This document shows positions 1 through 8,211 of a stretch of DNA of 27,101 nucleotides, in pieces (within the stretch, counting starts at the first letter, position 1; the number at the start of each line of letters is the position of its first letter). A program made the translations under genes and the position numbers. This stretch comes from a virus: IMG/VR virus record IMGVR_UViG_3300008120_000611, positions 1 through 27,101 of that record. One strand, given 5' to 3'. The notes beneath the pieces are model-generated. The model was given only the letters and a program-made list of their open reading frames with translations. It had not been told where the DNA came from and ran no database searches.

Positions 1-1
1 A

Positions 2-532
2 TTTATTCCACCAAATAGTCCTAAATCTCCCAAACCAAGATTTACTCAATTAAAATTTAAAATTAGACCATTAAATTTAACAGTTAATTTTCCTGCATAT
101 CTAAATACTATATCTTCAAGATTTGCACCTCAGTGGCAAGATTTTACAGAAATTGGAAGAGCTGATTCAAAAGTATTACTAGCTTCATTTGCAAAGGACG
201 TAGATTTAAATTTTACAGTGGTTGCAGAGGGGGGTGAGTCAAATACTCAATCGGTATTTAATAAATTAGATGATTTGTCAAAAGGTACGTTACCTAATTA
301 TTTTCCCGGTAATAAAGGATTTCAAGGTAACTTCATAGAGTTCACAATTGGAGATATATACATTGATGAAATTGGATATATAAACTCTTTAGATTACCAA
401 TGGGAAAACGACAAAACAAGTTGGATAGATAATTTACCTGTGTTAACAACTGTTAATATGACTATAAGATGGATAGGTAAAAAAATGCCATCATCAGATA
501 CTAATTTCCATATATTCAGTAATAGAACATAA
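2..532 (+). CDS. Tail-tube/baseplate-type structural protein (5' truncated)
   Basis: The reading frame is open from base 2 to the stop at 530-532, so the gene begins upstream of the window. The visible 176 residues contain a P-x-W...D...IGRAD segment followed by a stretch ending in LNFTVVAEG. They end in a beta-rich part containing LTTVNMTIRWIGKK. This layout resembles proteins at the tail tube/baseplate junction of contractile phages (tube initiator or gp48/gp54-like), and the next gene is a gp53-like wedge protein. The resemblance is from memory of the family pattern, not a search, so the exact subunit is uncertain. An ATG-less internal start at 218 is not needed because the frame continues upstream. 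Confidence 0.6.
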   Translation, partial: FIPPNSPKSPKPRFTQLKFKIRPLNLTVNFPAYLNTISSRFAPQWQDFTEIGRADSKVLLASFAKDVDLNFTVVAEGGESNTQSVFNKLDDLSKGTLPNYFPGNKGFQGNFIEFTIGDIYIDEIGYINSLDYQWENDKTSWIDNLPVLTTVNMTIRWIGKKMPSSDTNFHIFSNRT

Positions 533-537
533 TACTA

Positions 538-846
538 ATGAACAGGTATAGAAAACTAGCATCAGAAATAAAGGATAAGTCTACAGATAATGAAAGATAT
601 AGTTCTACATTTTATCCGTCCATACCATTTAGACAAAGCGATTTGTACATATATTCTAGGAACTCGGATAGATTAGATTTACTAGCATTTGAATTTTACA
701 AAGACCAAACACTATGGTGGGTTATAGCAAGAGCAAATGATTTAGGTAAGGGTAGCTTTACAGTCCCATCAGGACGTAGACTTAGAATCCCCTTCCCTAT
801 AGATGAGTTAGAGATACAAAAATTAATAGAAAATGGACTTACTTAG
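538..846 (+). CDS. Baseplate wedge protein, T4 gp53-like
   Basis: This 102-residue protein has the hallmark pattern of the gp53/LysM-like baseplate wedge family: YIYSRNSDRLDLLAFEFYKD (residues about 38-57), then TLWWVIARANDLG, and a closing LRIPFP. In T4, gp53 helps join baseplate wedges around the hub. This version is much shorter than T4 gp53 and amounts to the core domain alone. The ATG at 538 lies five bases after the preceding stop, and the end overlaps the next start by 14 bases, which suggests one tail operon. Confidence 0.75.
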   Translation: MNRYRKLASEIKDKSTDNERYSSTFYPSIPFRQSDLYIYSRNSDRLDLLAFEFYKDQTLWWVIARANDLGKGSFTVPSGRRLRIPFPIDELEIQKLIENGLT

Positions 847-2869
847 GCAAAAATTTGATGATACTACATACAGTATAATGTCAACTCGAAAAAAGTTACA
901 TTATGATATGCGAAATGGGAAAGTAGACCCAAGTGGTGATTATAAACGTAGATTACCTGCATGGGCTAGAATAACTATGCCAAATACTAAGTATCCATCT
1001 CTCGAATCTAATTTAGGAGGGTACGAGCAAAGTTATGACCATCAAGATACTAATAGACCTATAAAAGCTATATTAAAAAGTATAAGTATAAAGAGAGTTA
1101 CGGGAAAGGCTGAAAAAATGAATTTAACTTTAGAGATAGATGTTGAATTTGAGGTATTCTCTTTTGATGAATTTGTAACCTATTCAAAGGCATATCTACG
1201 AAGAGAGAAGGATAGGAATCCGATAACGATAGAATGGGGAAATGGTTCTGATTATGGAGGTAGAGGTAGAGTATCTAATAAGATAGTTGGAGCATATGTG
1301 ATAGCAGGAGGCTATTCGAATACTGAATTAAATACGTATATATGTAGATTCAATGCAATCGGCCCTGCATCTGCTATAGCAAATCTTGACGTACTATCAT
1401 GTGATATATCTTATATATTCCCTAATCAAGTATTTAACTATGGTAGTTTAGTATATACAGGTACTGAGAATGTTTCGAGTCTAATTACTAAAATAATGTA
1501 TGACTTGCAGGAGGGAGGTTCAAAGAGAACGTCACAGTTCAGTGACGGGTATGAACCTAAATCGGTGGGGATGGCAGGGGGAAATCCTATTGGAAAGATA
1601 TATAAATACTTCCCCGGCAGTAATGCCTTTATGGCATTCATATCCTCATTCATGAACAGTAAGGAAGAGAGGACAGGTATAGGTAGTGATGCCCACGAAT
1701 ATATATCTTTACAGTATCTTGTAGATTTAATAAATAAAACTATAATTAAAGCAACTAATGATAAATGTGGAAATAAATTTAAATTTACAATTTCATTTGA
1801 AAAAGAGCATCCATTTTCATCAGTTCCTGCATCTAAATTAGGTAATAAGTTTAGGTCAGGAGACCCTACATCTGTATTATTTTTGGGGAGAGGTTCAGGA
1901 AATTATAAAAATAATGCAGGACACGGAAAGGATTTCGAAATAGGAGGTTCATTCTTTAAATCTAATTGTTTCTTAGGAGACCGTATTGCTCATAGATACA
2001 TATTAATAAGCAGAAGATTTGTAGTAGATGAATTACATTTAAAATTTCAAGAATTAAATACTGCTAGAGAAGAATCTACAAAGAATAAAACAAATAAAAC
2101 AGATAGAATCTCAGATGTTACCTACAGTATTAAAGAGTTCTTTGAAACTATTTTTTCAAGAATATCAAGATGTTCAGGTAACTTTGTCAATCTATCATTT
2201 AGATTACCCGACCCTACTAAAATAGACGATAAATTTCAATTACAAGAATTAATTATTACAGATGCATTAGCAGTTAGTGATAAACCACATCCATTATTTG
2301 AACTAGACCCTATAAAAGGTGATGGAAATTCTTTATCACTAGTTGTTGAAGGTAAGTTACCAACAGATTTAGTTGATTTGGCATTAGTAACGGGCATACG
2401 GGAAGGTTCAGGTACTTCAGGTAAGATATCAGAAGATACCGAGTATCCTGATAATGTAGATAAGGAATACAAATCAATTATAAAGAAGTTAACTTCAACA
2501 GATGAAAAGACAGGAGTATATGCTAGAATGGCTAAAAAAGATTTTAGCGAAGATACTATAGCAGATGCATGTTCATCATTGGCTGAATTTAAAAAAATAC
2601 ATAATGCTATAGAGGTTATACGAGGTACAAGTACCAAAGGTGGGTTTAGTTTTATGGAATATTTTGATTTAGAAATGAAAGTAGAGATGGAAGGCACATA
2701 TCCTATCATAGCAGGAAACGTATTCACTTCTACAAATTTACCTGATTTTGCTAGACCGAGTAACGGTATTGGATTTGTCGTTATGGATGTTGAGGATAAA
2801 ATAGATGCTACAGGAGTTTGGACAACGTCTATCAGCACAAGAGCATGTCCCTATTTAAACATATCATAA
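833..2869 (+). CDS. Large baseplate protein, possibly hub-like
   Basis: This 678-residue protein begins inside the end of the gp53-like gene (ATG at 833, 14-base overlap). The C-terminal part, with GNVFTSTNLPDFARP, NGIGFVVMDVEDKID and GVWTTSISTRA, resembles the last domain of tail hub proteins (T4 gp27 / P2 gpD type), in which a 'G...F.V..V.H....G.WTT' pattern recurs. The N-terminal part has the motif RLPAWARITMP. No lysozyme domain or metal-binding motif was recognised. Its position between a gp53-like gene and another structural gene supports a baseplate role. The hub assignment is an inference, and a wedge or tail-tip protein is the main alternative. Confidence 0.5.
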   Translation: MDLLRQKFDDTTYSIMSTRKKLHYDMRNGKVDPSGDYKRRLPAWARITMPNTKYPSLESNLGGYEQSYDHQDTNRPIKAILKSISIKRVTGKAEKMNLTLEIDVEFEVFSFDEFVTYSKAYLRREKDRNPITIEWGNGSDYGGRGRVSNKIVGAYVIAGGYSNTELNTYICRFNAIGPASAIANLDVLSCDISYIFPNQVFNYGSLVYTGTENVSSLITKIMYDLQEGGSKRTSQFSDGYEPKSVGMAGGNPIGKIYKYFPGSNAFMAFISSFMNSKEERTGIGSDAHEYISLQYLVDLINKTIIKATNDKCGNKFKFTISFEKEHPFSSVPASKLGNKFRSGDPTSVLFLGRGSGNYKNNAGHGKDFEIGGSFFKSNCFLGDRIAHRYILISRRFVVDELHLKFQELNTAREESTKNKTNKTDRISDVTYSIKEFFETIFSRISRCSGNFVNLSFRLPDPTKIDDKFQLQELIITDALAVSDKPHPLFELDPIKGDGNSLSLVVEGKLPTDLVDLALVTGIREGSGTSGKISEDTEYPDNVDKEYKSIIKKLTSTDEKTGVYARMAKKDFSEDTIADACSSLAEFKKIHNAIEVIRGTSTKGGFSFMEYFDLEMKVEMEGTYPIIAGNVFTSTNLPDFARPSNGIGFVVMDVEDKIDATGVWTTSISTRACPYLNIS

Positions 2870-3393
2870 GTATGAGAGAAGTAAAACATACCAAAGGTTT
2901 AGAATACTATACTATGAGTGGTTTAGAGTATGTTGGACAATACTATCTAAATCCTGAAAATAACATTGCATATGTGTATGACGATATGAAGGTTAATACT
3001 AAAATATTAATTCCTAGACATACGTTCAATACAGAAACAATCAGACTTAGAAGTATAACTAAGGGGGGCTATGAAGCACCTGTACCTATAAAAGTAAAGC
3101 CAACTGATTTAGAATATTCAGTAGGCATATTAACAAGGTATTTTGTGCAAAAAAGAAATTCACCATTGAATACGATAGTAGAAATAGACTCTGAACAATT
3201 CGGTAATATAAATTCTAACTCCAAGAAAAGTGGAATAGACTTGAATATATACAATTCAGTAAGTTTTCAATGGATGATTTCAGGTAATTCAAAATATGTT
3301 CAAAATTTTAATCTAAGACAAATAAGAGATAACTTAAAAGATTTCAAAGGATTAGATAAATTTTTAAAAAATAGTTTGGAATTTTATAAGTAA
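2845..3393 (+). CDS. Structural protein of unknown role at the end of the tail operon
   Basis: The gene encodes about 182 residues. The frame is open from a TTG at 2818, but the ATG at 2845 (MSLFKHII) is the first good start. The ATG at 2872, two bases after the preceding stop, is equally possible and would give 173 residues. Recognisable parts are NPENNIAYVYDDM, ILTRYFVQKRN followed by IVEIDSEQF, and VSFQWMISGNSKY. I have the impression of a conserved phage structural protein next to baseplate genes, but I cannot name it. It is the last gene before a promoter and a change of gene function. Confidence 0.6.
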   Translation: MSLFKHIISMREVKHTKGLEYYTMSGLEYVGQYYLNPENNIAYVYDDMKVNTKILIPRHTFNTETIRLRSITKGGYEAPVPIKVKPTDLEYSVGILTRYFVQKRNSPLNTIVEIDSEQFGNINSNSKKSGIDLNIYNSVSFQWMISGNSKYVQNFNLRQIRDNLKDFKGLDKFLKNSLEFYK

Positions 3394-3419
3394 ATTTCAA
3401 AAATTTTAAAATAATATAG

Positions 3420-3427
3420 TATATTTG
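3420..3427 (+). promoter_or_regulatory. Bacteroidota-type -7 promoter element
   Basis: TATATTTG matches the TAnnTTTG consensus of the Bacteroidota primary sigma factor and is followed by CA, as is typical. It lies 19 bases before the ATG at 3447, in a 53-base gap between the tail genes and the replication genes. No clear TTG -33 box is present; the closest is TTTC at 3395-3398, 21 bases upstream. The core TAGTATATTTG is shared with the element at 15805. Confidence 0.65.
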
Positions 3428-3446
3428 CATAAACAAGTTACAAGAT

Positions 3447-4688
3447 ATGAATATAGTTATATGCATTCCAAATAAGTATGGTCACTATCTTGATGCTAAG
3501 ATAGGATTTATGTCTGTATATAATGATTTGGATAAATCAATAAAACATTATCCAATAGATTTAACAGACGTAGAAAATGTAGAATTACCTAAAATTAGTA
3601 CGAACTCCGTTGTAGTGAATAAGAGATTATTCGATACTCACTATAAATCTATAGAATCTTATGATTTAGAGACCCAAGCTTGGTTAGGTGGTGAGTCTGT
3701 AGATTTAGATGTTATAAACTTTAGGAAGTACTTAAAACATTATAGGAGGTTAGATTATTATAGGTATGTTCCATATTATGTATATGTAGCAATGTCTGAG
3801 AAACTTATACATACTATATTAAATTGCAAAAATTTGCTAGTCATATCTAAGGCATCTGATTTCTATACAAATGTAATATACCCATCTATAGAAACTATAG
3901 AACGAAATTGTATGTATGTAAAGTTAGATTCTTTTAATAATAACTTTAATAGAAACTATACAAATAACTTTGTAAAAGTTCTCTACAATATTCATACTAA
4001 AACAGGTAGACCATCTAATGTGTATGATGGAGTTAACTATTCAGCTATTAATAAAAAAGATGATAGTAGATTGAATTTTATAAGTAGATTTGATAGTGGA
4101 TATTTAGTTGAATATGATTTTGATTCTTATCACATTAGAATTATTGGAAAATTATTAAATTATGATTTTTCAGATATAGAATCATTACACACATATTTTG
4201 CAAAGATGTATTTTAATACGGATACTATTACAGAATCTCAATATGAGGATAGCAAGAAGATAAGTTTTACTTTGCTATATAAGGATGACAAAGACTTATG
4301 TGATAGGTATAATATAGATTTTTTCAATAAAGTATACTCACTTAAAGAAAAAATTTGGGAGCAGTACCAAAATATAGGATACGTAGAAAGCCCTATAACC
4401 CAAAGAAAACTATCAGTAAGTGATGAAATGAATAAATCAAAACTATTTAGTTATTACATACAAATGATAGAAACTGAACTTTCTATGCTATTTATACATG
4501 GAGTTAATACCTACTTATACAATAAAAAGTCTAAGATGATATTATACACTTATGATTCGATATTAATAGATTACAACATAGAGGATGGTTATGATTTATT
4601 AAAAGATTTAAAAAAAATATTAATTAATAGCAAAGTAAAAAAAGGAAAGAACTACAAAGATATGGAGCTATTTAGCATCGTATGCTAA
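3447..4688 (+). CDS. Divergent family A DNA polymerase-like protein without exonuclease domain
   Basis: This 413-residue protein has the palm-domain motifs of family A polymerases in the right order and spacing. TGRPS (186-190) matches the TGR box. YDFDSYHIR (223-231) matches motif A, with D224 at the catalytic aspartate and 36 residues after R188 (37 in E. coli Pol I). SKKISFTLLYKD (269-280) matches motif B with K270 at the invariant lysine. YTYDSILID (367-375) matches motif C with D370. Several key positions are changed: the motif A glutamate that acts as sugar steric gate is H229, the motif B arginine is Y266, and HDE is YDS. There is no recognisable 3'-5' exonuclease domain in the first 180 residues. 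A complete polymerase is encoded at 13448, so this is a second, specialised or degenerate enzyme. It is the first gene behind the promoter at 3420. Confidence 0.65.
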   Translation: MNIVICIPNKYGHYLDAKIGFMSVYNDLDKSIKHYPIDLTDVENVELPKISTNSVVVNKRLFDTHYKSIESYDLETQAWLGGESVDLDVINFRKYLKHYRRLDYYRYVPYYVYVAMSEKLIHTILNCKNLLVISKASDFYTNVIYPSIETIERNCMYVKLDSFNNNFNRNYTNNFVKVLYNIHTKTGRPSNVYDGVNYSAINKKDDSRLNFISRFDSGYLVEYDFDSYHIRIIGKLLNYDFSDIESLHTYFAKMYFNTDTITESQYEDSKKISFTLLYKDDKDLCDRYNIDFFNKVYSLKEKIWEQYQNIGYVESPITQRKLSVSDEMNKSKLFSYYIQMIETELSMLFIHGVNTYLYNKKSKMILYTYDSILIDYNIEDGYDLLKDLKKILINSKVKKGKNYKDMELFSIVC

Positions 4689-4703
4689 CAAAAAATATTG
4701 ATT

Positions 4704-5135
4704 ATGAAAGGACAATTTTTATGTACATTTACTTCTAATGATTCGCTGAGTCTGACCGTTGATTACTTATCAACATATTACAAAATATATAACAATAAGT
4801 TTTATATGTATACCGACAGAGACAATCCACATAGCTCTGTGTTAGTTTACAATACGGAAGACAATTTGAGGGATGGTTTAGCTAAGAACACTATATCAAT
4901 AAATAAGAAGAAACACACAAATACCTTGTACACCATTAATGCATTAAATTCATTAATCAAGGTATTGAACAATGGAATTTTAGATAAGAGTTATCAAATA
5001 GATTGGGAAAACTATAGAGATGTACTTCTCATAGTCAAAAGATTTCCTGCTGACGAACAATCTACTTCAGAAGCATATTTTGAAGAGAGATTAGTTTTTG
5101 TAAATTTGGATTTTAAAAAATCAATATATCTTTAA
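4704..5135 (+). CDS. Hypothetical protein
   Basis: The gene encodes 143 residues from the ATG at 4704; the frame also opens at a TTG at 4698, which is less likely. I do not recognise a family. The N-terminal half is rich in Tyr, Ser and Asn (LSTYYKIYNNKFYMY), and the C-terminal part has ENYRDVLLIVKRF and EERLVFVNLDF. There is no signal peptide, membrane segment or cysteine cluster. It lies 15 bases after the small polymerase-like gene and 23 bases before the single-strand binding protein, so a replication-related role is plausible by position only. Confidence 0.55.
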   Translation: MKGQFLCTFTSNDSLSLTVDYLSTYYKIYNNKFYMYTDRDNPHSSVLVYNTEDNLRDGLAKNTISINKKKHTNTLYTINALNSLIKVLNNGILDKSYQIDWENYRDVLLIVKRFPADEQSTSEAYFEERLVFVNLDFKKSIYL

Positions 5136-5158
5136 TTTTAAACAAAATTTTTTAAGTT

Positions 5159-6034
5159 ATGCCAATTAATTTCTCAGCTATTCAAGAGGATATCAATCGC
5201 TTGAATAAAAAAATCTCAAAAGATTCAACAAAGAATGATGATTTATTTTGGAAACCTGAAAAGGAACACATTATTAGAATCGTCCCCTACCCACACGATG
5301 CAACAGATTCTTTAAGAAGAGTTTACTTCCATTACGGTTTATCAGAGAAACCTATCGTATCACCTGTGACTTACGGAATGGATGACCCAATTATGCAGTG
5401 GGCTAAGAAACTACAAGCAGAGGGAAACAAAGATTCTTGGATAAGAGGAAAGAAGTTAGAACCTAAATTGAGAGTATATGCTCCAATTTTGGTAAGAGGG
5501 GAGGAAAGCAAGGGAGTTAGATTTTACGGTTTTACAGAAGCTGTATATGCAACTTTAGCTAAATTTTTGAATAGCGGAGACTACGGAGATATATCAGACT
5601 TGACAAATGGTAACGACATCTATGTTGAGTATCATAAGAAGCAGGGGGATGGATATCCTAGTACTACTATTATGATTAAGCCTAATAAGTCAGCTGCGTT
5701 TTCTGATAATCAAATAGGTGCAAAAGCACTATCTGAAGTACCTAAATTGGAAGATATTTTCAAAGCACCGACAAAAGAGGAGTTGATTAAAGTATTGGAA
5801 AATTATCTATATCCAAAGCCTAATACAGATTTTGTTGAAAAGGCAATAGGTAATATTGTACCAACTTTTAATCCTGCTAATGGTGGGGAAATTTCACAAT
5901 CATTTGACAATGGATTACCAACTTTCCAATCATCGAATTCATCAAATGATTTTGCAGGTAATCCAATGTCTAATGAATCTCCTCAGGTATCCAATGCTAT
6001 GTTGGAATTTGAAAGATTACTAAATTCCAAATAA
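5159..6034 (+). CDS. Single-stranded DNA-binding protein, T4 gp32-like, zinc-less
   Basis: This 291-residue protein matches the gp32 core plan. An N-terminal helix is followed by WKPEKEHIIRIVPYPHD, VYFHYGLSEK, LRVYAPILVRG, GVRFYGFTEAVYATLAKFL and DIYVEYHKKQGDGYP, which correspond to successive strands of the OB-fold core (about residues 30-175). T4 gp32 binds zinc through one His and three Cys between strands; here that segment (PVTYGMDDPIMQWAKK) has no cysteine, and the whole protein is cysteine-free. The C-terminal third is a Ser/Asn/Gln/Pro-rich linker (from about 235) with a short end, FERLLNSK, which may serve as a partner-contact tail. It is followed directly by uvsX, the usual functional partner. 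Confidence 0.8.
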   Translation: MPINFSAIQEDINRLNKKISKDSTKNDDLFWKPEKEHIIRIVPYPHDATDSLRRVYFHYGLSEKPIVSPVTYGMDDPIMQWAKKLQAEGNKDSWIRGKKLEPKLRVYAPILVRGEESKGVRFYGFTEAVYATLAKFLNSGDYGDISDLTNGNDIYVEYHKKQGDGYPSTTIMIKPNKSAAFSDNQIGAKALSEVPKLEDIFKAPTKEELIKVLENYLYPKPNTDFVEKAIGNIVPTFNPANGGEISQSFDNGLPTFQSSNSSNDFAGNPMSNESPQVSNAMLEFERLLNSK

Positions 6035-6041
6035 CTAAATA

Positions 6042-7187
6042 ATGTCTAAAAAAAATCATAACTCAATAGAGGAAGATTTAGCTGACTATGTAAACGGTAT
6101 ATTTAAAAAATCTACCGATAAGGTTGCCTATTTCTTAGACGGTTCAGATTCGAATCCATCTGATATATCAGATTGGGTATCCTCAGGGAATGATATGTTA
6201 GACATTGCTATTTCAAATAGAAAAAACGGTGGTTTTCCTGTAGGGAGAATCACCGAAATTTCGGGAATGGAGGCATCAGGTAAATCATTATTGGCTTGTC
6301 ATGCAATGAAATCAACCCAAGAAAAAGGTGGAATAGCTGTTTATATAGATACCGAGAATGCAGCAAGTGAGGAATTCATGAAAGCTATAGGGGTTAACGT
6401 GTCTAAGATGTTGTATTTATCAATGTATACTGTAGAAGATATATTTGATACTATAGAACAAATGATTATTGAAATCAGGAAAAAAAACCCTGATATACTA
6501 CTTACCATTGTTATCGATTCCATAATGGGAGCAACTACGAAAGCAGAAAAAGCTATTGGATTTGATAAGCAAGGTTGGAATACTAGTAAGTCCATAATCA
6601 TATCTCAGGCAATGAGAAAAATTACAAATTATATAGGCAGACATAAAGTATGTCTTATAATTACTAACCAACTTAGAGTAAGATTGGGAGCATTAGGTGG
6701 TGATATCTATACTACTTCAGGAGGGAAGGGTATACCATTTCACTCATCTGTCAGGTTGAGACTAGAGGGAGGTAAGAAAGTATCTGTAGAAAAGAATGGT
6801 AAGAAACATCATATTGGAGTAGAGTCTGTTGCACATGTGAAGAAGAACAGATTAGGGCCTGCCAATAGAAGTATTAGCTACAAAATCTACTATAATTCAG
6901 GTATGGACAATTATGGTTCATGGTTAGATGAGATGTCTAATAGAAAGATAGTTGATTTGAACGGTGCGTGGTATACTTATAGGGTTGTAGATAAAGAAAC
7001 AGGAGAGGTACTCGAAGAGATTAAATTTCAATCTAAGCAATTTTACGATAAGATTATATCAAATCCAAAATATAAGGAAATTGTATATAATCATTTATGT
7101 GATGAAATGATATTCAAGTACAACATTAATGAAGCTTTGGATACTGATACTATAATAATCGAAGAGGATAACGAAGATGATTACTGA
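6042..7187 (+). CDS. uvsX: UvsX/RecA-family recombinase
   Basis: This 381-residue recombinase has a Walker A motif GMEASGKS (75-82), a catalytic-type glutamate in YIDTENAAS (E105), and a Walker B motif ending in IVIDS (D159). A loop-containing segment GDIYTTSGGKGIPFHSSVRLRL-like follows near residue 220-240, and the C-terminal tail is acidic (EEDNEDD). The length and motif set fit UvsX of T4-like phages, which catalyses strand exchange on ssDNA coated with gp32. It starts seven bases after the single-strand binding protein gene and overlaps the next start by 11 bases. Confidence 0.9.
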   Translation: MSKKNHNSIEEDLADYVNGIFKKSTDKVAYFLDGSDSNPSDISDWVSSGNDMLDIAISNRKNGGFPVGRITEISGMEASGKSLLACHAMKSTQEKGGIAVYIDTENAASEEFMKAIGVNVSKMLYLSMYTVEDIFDTIEQMIIEIRKKNPDILLTIVIDSIMGATTKAEKAIGFDKQGWNTSKSIIISQAMRKITNYIGRHKVCLIITNQLRVRLGALGGDIYTTSGGKGIPFHSSVRLRLEGGKKVSVEKNGKKHHIGVESVAHVKKNRLGPANRSISYKIYYNSGMDNYGSWLDEMSNRKIVDLNGAWYTYRVVDKETGEVLEEIKFQSKQFYDKIISNPKYKEIVYNHLCDEMIFKYNINEALDTDTIIIEEDNEDDY

Positions 7188-8211
7188 TTCATTTGAGGAA
7201 TTCAAAAAGTTTAAGGAGAGTCAGTCCTCGGAAAATGTAGTAGAGGATAAGATTTTGATTGTGGACGGCTTGAATGTTTTTATTAGAAATTTTCAAGCTG
7301 TCCCTACATTAAACTATGAAGGAGACCATGTTGGTGGAATACTAGGATTTTTCAGAACTATATATAAAGCAATAGTAGATTATTCTCCAACTTCTATATA
7401 TGTAGTATTTGATGGAAAAGGTGGAAGTGTCAGAAGAAGACATTTACATAAAGAATACAAACAGAAAGTATTAAGTGCAGGTAGTTTTAATAGATTCGCT
7501 GATACTAGAGGAATTCTTAATGAGAATGAATCTAAAAGAATGCAATTGAATTTGTTAGTAAACTCCCTATCCATAATGCCTGTTAAAACAATTATAATAG
7601 ATTGTGTGGAGGCTGATGATGTGATAGCATATTTATGTAAACATGTTCTTAGCAAGGAATCTTCCAAAATTATTATGAGTTCTGATAGAGATTATTTGCA
7701 GTTAATAGATGAAAAAACTTTCGTATATTCGCATGAGAAAAAACTACTGATATCGGAAGAATCCACTATATCACTGTATGGTTATACTCCATTAAATTAC
7801 TTAACATATAGATGTTTTGTAGGTGATAGGACTGATAATATAACAGGTGTAAAACAAGTTGGAGAAGTAGGATTGAATAAGCATTTCAATCTGAATACAA
7901 CAGATAAATACATAACTATAGATGATATAGTAGAACAAAGTAAGATACACTACAGTGCGAATCCTAAAGCAAAGATATTCGAAAATATAGTAAATCAGAG
8001 TGATATTGCATATAGGAATTACGAACTTATGCAATTGCTAACACCTAATATGTCAGGAGATATACAATCTAATATATTAGCAATTGCAAGAAGAGATTTA
8101 CCTGAATTGGAAGTACAAAAGTTACAAACCATTTTCTACCATATAGAATTATGTAAAAATGAACATGATTTTTTATTTTGGAAAAATTATTTAAAAAACT
8201 TAAAGAAATGA
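7177..8211 (+). CDS. FEN-like 5'-3' exonuclease / RNase H
   Basis: This 344-residue protein belongs to the 5'-nuclease family, which removes RNA primers and flaps. Metal-binding acidic residues are visible in order: VDGLN (D30), VVFDG (D79), VEADD (E145, D147, D148) and SSDRDYLQL (D170, D172). A helix-hairpin-helix-type segment GDRTDNITGVKQVG starts at G216. T4 rnh and the N-terminal domain of bacterial Pol I have the same plan. The main polymerase at 13448 lacks this domain, so this gene supplies it in trans. The ATG lies inside the end of uvsX, and the stop overlaps the helicase start in ATGA. Confidence 0.88.
   Translation: MITDSFEEFKKFKESQSSENVVEDKILIVDGLNVFIRNFQAVPTLNYEGDHVGGILGFFRTIYKAIVDYSPTSIYVVFDGKGGSVRRRHLHKEYKQKVLSAGSFNRFADTRGILNENESKRMQLNLLVNSLSIMPVKTIIIDCVEADDVIAYLCKHVLSKESSKIIMSSDRDYLQLIDEKTFVYSHEKKLLISEESTISLYGYTPLNYLTYRCFVGDRTDNITGVKQVGEVGLNKHFNLNTTDKYITIDDIVEQSKIHYSANPKAKIFENIVNQSDIAYRNYELMQLLTPNMSGDIQSNILAIARRDLPELEVQKLQTIFYHIELCKNEHDFLFWKNYLKNLKK

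Noticed and set aside
2236-2838. A 200-codon open frame on the minus strand.
   Set aside because: It mirrors the hub-like gene on the + strand, has a low-complexity Ser/Val/Pro-rich product with no motif, and there is no promoter for it.
3391-3419. AAATTT inverted repeat after the tail operon as a transcription terminator.
   Set aside because: The possible stem is only six A/T pairs without a G/C base and no T-run follows, so it is not distinguishable from background.
5125-5135. TATCTTTA before the single-strand binding protein gene as a possible promoter.
   Set aside because: The essential final G is missing, and the element overlaps the end of the preceding gene.
6141-6160. A T-arm-like stretch with the palindrome GATTCGAATC, recalling a tRNA.
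   Set aside because: It lies inside the uvsX coding frame, and no acceptor or anticodon stem can be built around it.
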